64,000 bases of DNA from CAYGZM01 sp964354365. Its GTDB lineage: Bacteria; Planctomycetota; Phycisphaerae; Sedimentisphaerales; Anaerobacaceae. The notes beneath the pieces were generated by a model that ran no database searches, was not told where the DNA came from, and worked only from the letters and a program-made list of their open reading frames with translations. Positions 43,195 through 49,852 of the stretch are shown here, piece by piece. A program made the position numbers and the translations under genes. How positions within the stretch are numbered: position 1 is the first letter of the stretch; every line of letters starts with the position of its first letter. Where the stretch lies: NCBI GenBank assembly GCA_964354365.1, contig CAYGZM010000004.1, positions 5,108-69,107 of the forward strand, in the 5' to 3' direction.

Positions 43195-43849
43195 CCCAAG
43201 AACAATACCGCCGTCTGAAGCCGCAAAACGCGCAGTCTTGCGCGCCGCAATGCTCCTGGCGCTTGCCTGCTTGCCCGGCTGCAATGTCATCTACAAAACC
43301 TCATTGCACCAGCCGGATTATTATTACCTCAATCCGCACAAGAACTTGCCCGCTGTCGGCAAGGTTGTCCTCCTCGATATGCACAACGACTCGAGCTACC
43401 CCCAAATCTCCGCCGATATGACAGAAGCCCTCTTCCAGGCACTGCAGAAAGAACAGCTCTTCAGCATCACCGTCGTCCGCCGGACCGATCCATCCTGGAA
43501 GAGCCTGCAATTGGATGCGGACGCGCCATACACGCTCCAACAGCTCGCAGAAATGCGAAAAGCCCTGAACTGCAATGCCGTTATCGTTGGCTCTGTTACC
43601 ACATATCAGCCCTACCCCCAAATGATTATAGGACTGAGACTAAAGCTTGTGGACCTGACGGATGGACAACTGCTCTGGGCGCTCGAGCAAATCTGGGATA
43701 CGACCGATAAAACAATGGAAAAACGTGTCAAAGACTATTATCAGGATCAAATTCACTCCGGCTTCGGCCCTCTCCGCGAACAATTGGTCCTCGTCAGCTC
43801 GCTCAACTTCATCAAGTTCGTGGCGTATGAGGTGGCACAGACAATGTAG
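43187..43849 (+). CDS. CsgG/TolB-N-like lipoprotein of the flagellar operon
   Basis: The ATG at 43187 (GTG at 43178 is an alternative) gives 220 residues. A signal peptide with lipobox LLALACLPGC places the lipid-anchored Cys near residue 27. The mature part has a fold reminiscent of CsgG/TolB-N assembly lipoproteins: VVLLDMHNDSSYPQISADMT, ALNCNAVIVGSVTTYQPYP, then KLVDLTDGQLLWALEQIWDT. Such proteins form or support outer-membrane rings in other systems (curli, and FlgO/FlgT-type flagellar proteins). It could be an extra basal-body ring component here. The fold call is by pattern only. Confidence 0.65.
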   Translation: MDSPRTIPPSEAAKRAVLRAAMLLALACLPGCNVIYKTSLHQPDYYYLNPHKNLPAVGKVVLLDMHNDSSYPQISADMTEALFQALQKEQLFSITVVRRTDPSWKSLQLDADAPYTLQQLAEMRKALNCNAVIVGSVTTYQPYPQMIIGLRLKLVDLTDGQLLWALEQIWDTTDKTMEKRVKDYYQDQIHSGFGPLREQLVLVSSLNFIKFVAYEVAQTM

Positions 43850-43934
43850 AAGACGGCGCGAAATTACAAACACGCTAACTCGTCACAAAGAAGCACCGAC
43901 TTTAGAAAAAATTTGATATTTTGCCGGAAAATCG

Positions 43935-43961
43935 TAAAGTTTTTGCAGAATCATGCGAAAA
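43935..43961 (+). promoter_or_regulatory. Sigma-28 (FliA)-type promoter of flgM
   Basis: TAAAGTTT at 43935-43942, 11 bases, then TGCGAAAA at 43954-43961. The -35 element matches TAAAGTTT exactly. The -10 keeps the CGA core and final AA of GCCGATAA (5 of 8). It lies about 40 bases before flgM, consistent with FliA-dependent feedback. Confidence 0.65.
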
Positions 43962-44002
43962 GGACTATGAAACGAAAATTATAATGAGAAAACGATACTG
44001 CG

Positions 44003-44272
44003 ATGATAGATAAGATCAATGCCAATCAGATTCGAGACATCCTGGAGAAATCGGCCTCCCAGCCCGCTAACTCCTCCAAGACCCCGACCGATAGCCAGCC
44101 GGATGCGTCGCTCCACGTTGACTTTGCGCCACTGATTGAAAACGCCGTGCAGTTACCCCAGACCGACGCCGACGCCGTCCGCAGGGCACAGCAGCTTTTG
44201 GCCTCCGGCCAGCTCGAAAGCCCCGAGAATATCCGAGCCGCCGCTGAAAACATCCTTGAATACGGCATATAG
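44003..44272 (+). CDS. flgM: Anti-sigma-28 factor FlgM
   Basis: The 89-residue, mostly polar protein has a disordered N-terminal half and a helical C-terminal half typical of FlgM: VRRAQQLLASGQLESPENIR followed by AAAENILEYGI. FlgM sequesters FliA until the hook is complete and is then exported. The gene follows the fliA operon and has its own sigma-28-like promoter. An intrinsic terminator lies 70 bases downstream, so it ends the flagellar gene block. Family conservation is low, but length, motif and position agree. Confidence 0.85.
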   Translation: MIDKINANQIRDILEKSASQPANSSKTPTDSQPDASLHVDFAPLIENAVQLPQTDADAVRRAQQLLASGQLESPENIRAAAENILEYGI

Positions 44273-44345
44273 AAGCTCACAGAAAAATATATCCAGAGGC
44301 CGACCACGGACGGTCGTTACCATAGCCCTAAAGGATTTATAAACT

Positions 44346-44405
44346 CGGCGAGGAAACGCGTACAACTGGCCCCCACCAGTTATCCCCACCTCGCCGTTCT
44401 TTTTT
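44346..44405 (+). terminator. Structured terminator after flgM
   Basis: Stem arms CGGCGAGG (44346-44353) and CCTCGCCG (44389-44396) enclose an inner hairpin AACTGG/CCAGTT (44364-44369, 44376-44381). They are followed by a T-rich run (44397-44405). Confidence 0.75.
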
Positions 44406-44407
44406 CT

Positions 44408-44722
44408 TCCGATTCGCCCTGTTCTGTATGGAGCTGCGCCGGCGCCGCCCGCCATTATACTACAGGTCACGCCCGACACCTTCCACGATGTATTGTTAGT
44501 ACCGCATTTCGTAAGTCCCGCTACTATGACGTCATTTCGACTGGAGCGATGCGAAGCATCGCGCAGCGGAGAAATCTATTCATCTACAGTAGCAACTTAC
44601 TCGCATAGTCGTCTTATTTGCGAAATGTGGTACCAGGCGCAGTTATATTGCCGCAATGCCGATACTGCCTGGGGGCCCCCTCTTGAAGGACCTGGTATGA
44701 TCCTGGCTAAAAAGATCGCCCG
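44408..44722. other. Non-coding spacer with dispersed repeat
   Basis: No gene was seen. It contains a GTCATTTCGACTGGAGCGAT to GCGGAGAAATCTATTC unit near 44524-44582, a dispersed intergenic motif whose relative recurs at 48055-48085. The rest is featureless. Confidence 0.5.
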
Positions 44723-44959
44723 TCACGCGTAGAAATCAAGAATCCGTCCCGCACAGTCTTCCTCGAAGGATATCCGTAACGAGCCGCGCCGAAATGTATA
44801 AGCCGTCGAATTGCCGGGGGAGTTGAACCTGACGTTCGCAGCGTCAACAGAACCGCTCCAGCAGCCGTCGCCATCCCAGCACCCTGCTCGCCGCAATGCA
44901 CCGCCGCTCCTCTTAAAAGGAACCGACCGGACAACCCTGCATGAGATTCTCTTTACCAA
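44723..44959 (-). CDS. Small protein of unknown function with its own strong promoter
   Basis: The TTG at 44959 lies seven bases after GGAGGT (44972-44967) and gives 78 residues. It begins MVKRISCRVVRSVPFK and ends AYTFRRGSLRISFEEDCAGR plus ILDFYA. A longer in-frame start (ATG at 44974 or earlier) would place the ribosome site inside the coding region. No family is recognised. Four cysteines and a basic N-terminus are the main traits. Another frame over the same bases (44707-44934) lacks these signals. The matching promoter and ribosome site make expression likely, though the product could be a remnant of a larger gene. Confidence 0.45.
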   Translation of the reverse strand: MVKRISCRVVRSVPFKRSGGALRRAGCWDGDGCWSGSVDAANVRFNSPGNSTAYTFRRGSLRISFEEDCAGRILDFYA

Positions 44960-44983
44960 TTCACCCACCTCCATTTGGTATAG

Positions 44984-45012
44984 ATTGTAGCAGATTTCGC
45001 CCGACAAATCAA
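44984..45012 (-). promoter_or_regulatory. Housekeeping-type promoter of the 44723-44959 gene
   Basis: On the minus strand, TTGATT (45012-45007), 17 bases, TACAAT (44989-44984). The predicted start near 44977 leaves only a very short leader before the GGAGGT ribosome site. Confidence 0.65.
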
Positions 45013-45043
45013 GCAGAATCTCATTCCCCCGGCTGATAAACAA

Positions 45044-45397
45044 CCGGCCAATCCCCTATCCACCAATGCCGCGAAAACCAAAGCGATATTATGGGAGTAC
45101 CGACGAAAAGTTTATGCTTCATCCGGTTAATGAGTAGGTGGCCGTTGCAGGTCAGGACCTTGGAGTTGTCTGGAGAGAAAAATCGTTTGGGCAGATGGCC
45201 AAATTAGGGCAACCAGGGGGGTAATTTGGACCTCTGGGGCCCCGAACGATTCTTCTCGGTCTTCCGAATCCCGAAGTACACCTATCCATTATTCGGAAGA
45301 ACCCAATTTATGATGGACACCGCCGGCCACGCCATTAGAATCTGTGTTTGAGCCGCCTTCGAAGATAGATTTTACCCTTTGGAAAAAGGGACCGTTG
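45044..45397. other. Non-coding spacer
   Basis: These 354 bases lie between two divergent small genes. No gene, terminator, riboswitch or repeat was recognised by eye. Confidence 0.4.
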
Positions 45398-45598
45398 ATG
45401 CAGATTATCGCTAAATGCCCGCAATGCGGCAACGCCTGGCGCCTCGACGCCTCCGCAGCAGACAGAAGAATACGATGTCGCAAATGCCGCAGATTGTTCA
45501 AAGTCCCCAAACTCGAAGAGCTGCCAAAGGCAACCGAGACAATAAGGCAGGCAAAAGGCTCTATCTATGTTGACGAAGCCGGCAAAACCTACGGCTGA
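45398..45598 (+). CDS. Small zinc-ribbon protein (MJ0042-type)
   Basis: The ATG at 45398 with AAAAAGGG upstream gives 66 residues. Residues 1-35 hold two CxxC knuckles (AKCPQCGNAWRLDAS and IRCRKCRRLFKVP), the pattern of the MJ0042/zinc-ribbon_5 group. In other proteins this forms an N-terminal regulatory or DNA/RNA-contact module. The rest is a short charged tail. It stands alone with no neighbour in the same orientation. Its role is unknown. Confidence 0.7.
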   Translation: MQIIAKCPQCGNAWRLDASAADRRIRCRKCRRLFKVPKLEELPKATETIRQAKGSIYVDEAGKTYG

Positions 45599-45661
45599 AA
45601 GCGCCGCCCCCGCCCCCAAAAAAACACTGACTAATCCCCGTTCCACAAACAGCGTCTTCGT

Positions 45662-45718
45662 CATTCCTGCGAAAGCAGGAATCCAGTTCTCAGACGATAG
45701 ACCCCTGCTTGCGCAGGG
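45662..45718. repeat. Double-hairpin dispersed repeat
   Basis: ATTCCTGCGAAAGCAGGAAT (45662-45681) forms a perfect 8-bp stem with a GAAA loop. CCCCTGCTTGCGCAGGGG (45701-45718) forms a second. Relatives occur at 29180-29229, 54108-54205, 55047-55116 and 60710-60802. Confidence 0.7.
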
Positions 45719-45774
45719 GTGACTTCTCTGATTCTGCTTTCCGCGACAGATGCCAACCAAGCCACAACACCGCC

Positions 45775-46689
45775 TCAACTCGCAGCCGCAACACCGCTAA
45801 CTCTCGAATCGCTCGACGCCATCGACTTCAGTATCTCGACAAAACGCCCCACCATAAACTCCGCAGGCCACGTCCGCTCAGAACGCTCAAGATTCTCCTG
45901 CGCCCACGCAAAAGCAAAAGGCAGCATCACCGCCTCGACCTCCGACCCCTCTAATTCGGCCGTCAGCTCACCCAGCGCCTGCGCGATACTCACCGGCATC
46001 GGCGCAACGTGCGAAGCATCCGTCCCCTCCGCCTGGCACACCAGCGCAGAACCTGTCACTATGTGCTCCCGGCACACGACCGGCCTTCGCTCATACCAGC
46101 TGCATAGACCGCCGGACAACAACGGACACGTCGCCCCAAGACCCCCGTACCATTCAGCGACCCGCCTTAGCTCCATCCCACCGTCCGCCCCGCCCTCTTC
46201 TCCCAATGTTGATCCTCCAGCTCCACAATCCAGAATCTTCTTCGCAGTATTCAGACAATCCCGTAATATCGACCTGCCCCGCTCACCCGGAAGCGACAGC
46301 ACCTCTTCCCTGAACCGAAAAACCTCGGGTACCGACAACGGAACAAGATAACTGCAGCACCGCGAGCAGCCCTTGCGGCACGCAACATACTCCCCCCTGC
46401 TCCTTAGCCCCTCCACCACTAACAGCACTATCTCACTGGCCAGTCTCCGCGCTAATGGCGTTATGTCCGAAAGCCGCGCCTGACTTGGAGCAACACTTAT
46501 TCGAAAATCCACCATCCTGCCGAACACATCAAGCTCGAAACCGAAACTCTCTGTGCAGCAACCGCCCCGGCCCGCTTTCTCCTCAGGCCCGCCCAATACC
46601 ATCACACCCGAACTCTCGTTCATTAGCAGCTCTCCGCCCCCCCGCTCACAATAGCTTCGCCCAAAAACACCCTCTGAAATCACAATCAC
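45775..46689 (-). CDS. YkgJ-type cysteine-cluster protein
   Basis: The 304-residue protein has the CxxxxCxxCC cluster at about residues 103-111 (ACRKGCSRCCSYLVPLSVPE). It also has later conserved CPLLSGGLCSWYERRPVVCR, with the YERRPVxCR motif of the YkgJ/UPF0153 family, a putative Fe-S or Zn cluster protein. The family's enzymatic role is unproven; some members are linked to metalloenzyme or flagellin N-methylation-like contexts. The N-terminal 75 residues are extra and rich in Gly/Glu. The ATG at 46689 lies 24 bases after the upstream gene's stop. It could use an internal ATG (46623) instead. Confidence 0.75.
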   Translation of the reverse strand: MIVISEGVFGRSYCERGGGELLMNESSGVMVLGGPEEKAGRGGCCTESFGFELDVFGRMVDFRISVAPSQARLSDITPLARRLASEIVLLVVEGLRSRGEYVACRKGCSRCCSYLVPLSVPEVFRFREEVLSLPGERGRSILRDCLNTAKKILDCGAGGSTLGEEGGADGGMELRRVAEWYGGLGATCPLLSGGLCSWYERRPVVCREHIVTGSALVCQAEGTDASHVAPMPVSIAQALGELTAELEGSEVEAVMLPFAFAWAQENLERSERTWPAEFMVGRFVEILKSMASSDSRVSGVAAAS

Positions 46690-46712
46690 CCGGCTGTCTT
46701 CACAGCAAGTGA

Positions 46713-47237
46713 TTATCCTCCCCCCGCCTTCCCTGCATCATCCGGTTTCTCTTCGGTTTCCTTCAACGGGGCCTCATCACCCCCACAAGGCTCCAATACC
46801 CCTGTGCGAGGGTCCCCGCCGGCCTGCTCTCCCGTCTTTGCCCTGAGCTGCTCGACCACCGCATTCTTGGGCGGTTCAATACCCAGCGCCTTCTCAATCC
46901 TTGCCACTCGCTCCGAAAGGCCGGCAAGCTTGCCATTGATGGAGTCCAGTGTCTTTCCAATGCTCTTCAAATCCACGTTGACGCCGCTGAAATTCCTTTC
47001 GGTCAAAGCCATATACCGCTCCATCAACCGCTCGTACGCATCTATCGCACGCGCCGCGTCCGTCCTATTCTCCGGCAGCCTTATCTCAGGCCTGACCTCA
47101 TAAGTCCTTTCGTAGCCCTCAATTACGCCCGAATACCACGCAACCGCCGCGCACACAATCACGCCCGCGGCAATGCCAAATATACCCTTTTTTGCTCTCA
47201 TCGGCTTTGTCCCATTCTGTACACTTTGCGTTTCCAA
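46713..47237 (-). CDS. Membrane-anchored coiled-coil protein
   Basis: The 174-residue protein has a transmembrane segment at about residues 18-38 (KGIFGIAAGVIVCAAVAWYS). A periplasmic helical region follows (AARAIDAYERLMERYMALTE, LKSIGKTLDSINGKLAGLSE with heptads). A Gly/Glu/Asp-rich disordered tail ends it. An internal ATG (MRAKKG, 47201) is an alternative start placing the membrane segment at residue 6. It is followed closely by the YkgJ-type gene in the same orientation. No known family was seen. Confidence 0.6.
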   Translation of the reverse strand: METQSVQNGTKPMRAKKGIFGIAAGVIVCAAVAWYSGVIEGYERTYEVRPEIRLPENRTDAARAIDAYERLMERYMALTERNFSGVNVDLKSIGKTLDSINGKLAGLSERVARIEKALGIEPPKNAVVEQLRAKTGEQAGGDPRTGVLEPCGGDEAPLKETEEKPDDAGKAGGG

Positions 47238-47692
47238 ACCTCTCTGGCATTATCGGCCAAAACAACCCCCTAAAATACCAAACATTGCCAAAATTTCCCA
47301 CCCTGCCCGCCCCCAATCTGAGATATGAAACTTGAAATCTTGAATTGACCCTCCCCCTCCGTCCCGTCATTGCAAGGCCGCCAGGGGCGGGGCAATCTGT
47401 CGTCCGGCAAGCAGAGTAAGCTGTTTGTGCGTTTGAAATTGGGTTTGATTGGGTTTGTATTTCGTATCGCGTATTGCGTATTGCGTATCGCGGGGGGACT
47501 GTTTTTGTATCTCGTATTTCGTATTTCGTCCCGGCGTGGCGGGGGAATTGGGTTTGATTGGGTTTGTTTTTTCGAGTCGGTTGGGGAAGGTTTGTTTTCA
47601 TAATTCCTTCTGATAAAGGGAGTTGCGTTGGGTTTGGCCTTGGAAGAATTGGGTTTGTTTTGCAAAAAACAGGGCGATTTGTAGAGGAGTCT
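47238..47692. repeat. Low-complexity AAACCCAATC-type intergenic repeat block
   Basis: On the minus strand this is rich in AAACAAACCCAATC-type words and CGCAATACGCAATACG/CGAAATACGA tandem words. It also gives an apparent 131-residue frame full of NKPN/TQSNP-like peptides. Blocks of this composition are dispersed and non-coding in related genomes, so the frame is not called as a gene. CAATCTGTCGTCCGGC near 47391-47406 is part of another dispersed repeat. Confidence 0.55.
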
Positions 47693-47833
47693 CTACAAGT
47701 GTAGAGGGGAGGCAAGCTGGGCAGAATGGGCGGATGGGGCAGAAGACAGAAGACAGGAGACAGAAGGGAGGAGAGAGGAGAGGGATTCCCGATGAATCGG
47801 GATGTTCGCTTTACTGCGACTTCGCTTAGACAT
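47693..47833 (-). pseudogene. Short frame behind an ideal promoter, operator and ribosome site (truncated antitoxin-like gene?)
   Basis: The ATG at 47833 follows AGGAGGTGATCA (47845-47834), a textbook ribosome site. The first dozen codons read MSKRSRSKANIPIH, basic like many small DNA-binding proteins. After that the frame turns into Ser/Leu/Pro-rich low-complexity sequence (CTTCTGTCTTCTG tandem words) and stops after 46 codons. The most economical reading is that the start region of a small autoregulated gene has been joined to repeat DNA. No domain is recognisable, so antitoxin identity is a guess from the operator layout. Confidence 0.4.
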
Positions 47834-47854
47834 TGATCACCTCCTATTTTGTTA

Positions 47855-47890
47855 GATGTATATTATACATCAAAGACAGTTGGGTGTCAA
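47855..47890 (-). promoter_or_regulatory. Consensus sigma-70 promoter with 17-bp palindromic operator over the -10
   Basis: On the minus strand, TTGACA (47890-47885), 17 bases, TATAAT (47867-47862), both exact consensus. The perfect palindrome GATGTATATTATACATC spans 47855-47871 and covers the -10, a layout expected for autorepression. Confidence 0.8.
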
Positions 47891-48180
47891 GGAAAATCCC
47901 CAATAACTGCAGACGCCGTTTTGAGCAAAGCCTGCACTGAACACAGCCGAAGTGTCGAAGCATGGTGAATCTCAAAATCACCCCCCAACCGAAGCCAGAT
48001 TCGTTACAACCCCGATTAAGCCCCCGGCCCACCTTCGCCGTCGCCCCCCTTTTGTCATTTCGACCGAGCGCAGCGAGCGGAGAAATCTACTCAAACTCGT
48101 CATTGCGAGGCCCCGAGGGACGTGGCAATCTCAATCTCCCCGCTCATCGCGAACGACTCCCTTAGGGACGATGCCGGACT
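47891..48180. other. Spacer with dispersed repeats
   Basis: No gene was found. The TTTCGACCGAGCGCAGCGAG unit with GCGGAGAAATCTAC (about 48055-48088) and the TCATTGCGAGGCCCCGAGGG unit (about 48100-48120) are intergenic motifs common in environmental genomes. Confidence 0.5.
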
Positions 48181-49677
48181 CTACGCCAGTTTGTAGGCGA
48201 TTTGTTCTTCGAGGATGTCTTTAACGGTAAACGCTATTATGCTCTTGCCGCTCTTCTTGAAGAACGACTGTATTTCGCTGATTGCGTCGGATGAGAAATC
48301 GAAGGAAACAAAGAACCCTTTTGTTCGGTCTTCGCGCATCATAACGGCCTCAAAGGCATCAATATCGGGACGGCCAACCTTGTCCTTCTGCTTGACCTGG
48401 ATGGGATACCATACATCCATAAAGTCCAGCTCGCCCTTCTTTTTCTTTGGCGTAGCCGAGACCGGATAAATTCGCCCATCGATACCCATATCTCCGACCT
48501 GCGCCTTATTGGGAATACCGCCCAGCGCGATGACCGCCCAGTTCTCAAATTCAAACGGCGGAATCTTGCGAAGCTGCTCCTCGCTCCACGGCAGGTCGCG
48601 CACGACAAAGCCCCGGCCAATCCGCCAGAGCTTTTCATCTTCTTTCATACCGCAGACACCCCGCAAACGCTTTGCCATTACCCGGCAGGCGGTCGGCGAA
48701 ATATCAATACCAATCCATTGCCTGCCCAGATTTTCAGCAGCAACGAGGGCAGTACCGCACCCGCAAAAAGCGTCGAGAACAATATCGTTTGGATTAGAGC
48801 TTGCCTTGATGATCCGCTCTAATAACGCGAGCGGTTTTTGGGTTGGGTAGCCGAGGCGTTCGGCTGATTGAGCTTGTATAGGCGGAATGTCACCCCAAAT
48901 ACTATCAACCGGATTCCCTTCCTGCTCATCCAAGTAGCGTTTCAATGCGGGAACAGCACCGGGTTTGGTTTGGATAACGAGACCCTTTTCATAAGCCTCT
49001 TGCATACGCTCTTTTGTCCAGCGCCAGACGCGTTTAACACCGAGGAATTCATAGGTGAGATTGGGTCTGTCCTTGTTGGGGTTTGTTAAATCAGCTAACC
49101 GATAACACCGTCCAGTTTCAGGTTCAACATATTTGTAAAAAGATTCGACATAATCTTTGTTGTGGGGCAGGTATTGGCGATTAAAGGTATAGTCATTGCT
49201 TTTAGTGTAATAAAAAATTGTGTCATGGTCGTTCGGAAAAGAACGGAAAGCCAGTCCTTTGGCATTAGTTCGACGCCAGACAATTTCCGTCTGAAACTGG
49301 TTTTGGCTGAAAATCTGGTCGAGCATAATTTTGACGTAATGTGACGCGTGCCAGTCGCAGTGGTAATAGAACGAGCCGGATTTCTTCAAGACGCGGTGAA
49401 GTTCCACGCAGCGCGGCCGCATAAAGTCGATATAGGCCTGCGTCGATGCGTGGCGGTCTTCGAATGCGCGTTTTTCCTTTGTCTCGCCCCAGAAGACTTC
49501 ATAATTGCGGTTGGAGTTAAAAGGCGGGTCGATATAAATCAGGTCAATGCACTCATCAGGAAATTTTTTCAACTGATCGAGATTATCGCCACAGTAAATG
49601 ACCCTCGTATCGACCAAAGCCGAGGGCCTGCCGCCCGCCGGGGTTTTCATAGAATCGGATGCAGTTTTCTTTGCCAT
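48181..49677 (-). CDS. Beta-class DNA methyltransferase fused to a probable PD-(D/E)xK nuclease
   Basis: The ATG at 49677 gives 498 residues; an in-frame TTG two codons earlier has no better signal. The N-terminal part has catalytic motif IV DPPFNSNRNYEVF near residue 50. SAM-binding motif I lies much later (IVLDAFCGCGTALVAAENLG, about 302), the order of beta-class N6-adenine/N4-cytosine methyltransferases. Residues about 365-498 form an extra domain with GDMGIDGR (near 396) and PIQVKQKDKVGRPDIDAFEA (near 427). This D...QxK spacing resembles Mrr/PD-(D/E)xK restriction nucleases. It may thus be a single-chain restriction-modification enzyme. It stands beside the HEPN gene. Target sequence unknown. 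Confidence 0.8.
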   Translation of the reverse strand: MAKKTASDSMKTPAGGRPSALVDTRVIYCGDNLDQLKKFPDECIDLIYIDPPFNSNRNYEVFWGETKEKRAFEDRHASTQAYIDFMRPRCVELHRVLKKSGSFYYHCDWHASHYVKIMLDQIFSQNQFQTEIVWRRTNAKGLAFRSFPNDHDTIFYYTKSNDYTFNRQYLPHNKDYVESFYKYVEPETGRCYRLADLTNPNKDRPNLTYEFLGVKRVWRWTKERMQEAYEKGLVIQTKPGAVPALKRYLDEQEGNPVDSIWGDIPPIQAQSAERLGYPTQKPLALLERIIKASSNPNDIVLDAFCGCGTALVAAENLGRQWIGIDISPTACRVMAKRLRGVCGMKEDEKLWRIGRGFVVRDLPWSEEQLRKIPPFEFENWAVIALGGIPNKAQVGDMGIDGRIYPVSATPKKKKGELDFMDVWYPIQVKQKDKVGRPDIDAFEAVMMREDRTKGFFVSFDFSSDAISEIQSFFKKSGKSIIAFTVKDILEEQIAYKLA

Positions 49678-49852
49678 AGGCAATTAGTTTAAACCCCGCC
49701 CAATAATTTGCAAGTGCCTACTGGCGAAAAAGAATTCATCCCGTTAAACTACAAAGAAAATACGCAGGGATAGCCACCCACTCATAAATGGCTGGTGACG
49801 GTGCACAGGAAACGGCGACTGTCCCTGGATTTCTTAACGCTCAAAGGCTTAT

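Noticed and set aside
44707..44934. Alternative minus-strand frame over the small orphan gene
   Set aside because: It lacks the ribosome site and promoter spacing that fit the 44959 start.
45719..46351. 210-residue plus-strand frame opposite the YkgJ-type gene
   Set aside because: The minus-strand protein has the CxxxxCxxCC and YERRPVxCR motifs; the plus-strand product is Ser/Thr/Pro-rich without any motif.
47270..47665. 131-residue minus-strand frame with NKPN/TQSNP-like repeats
   Set aside because: It is low-complexity repeat DNA with no start signal; such frames are recurrent artefacts of dispersed repeats.
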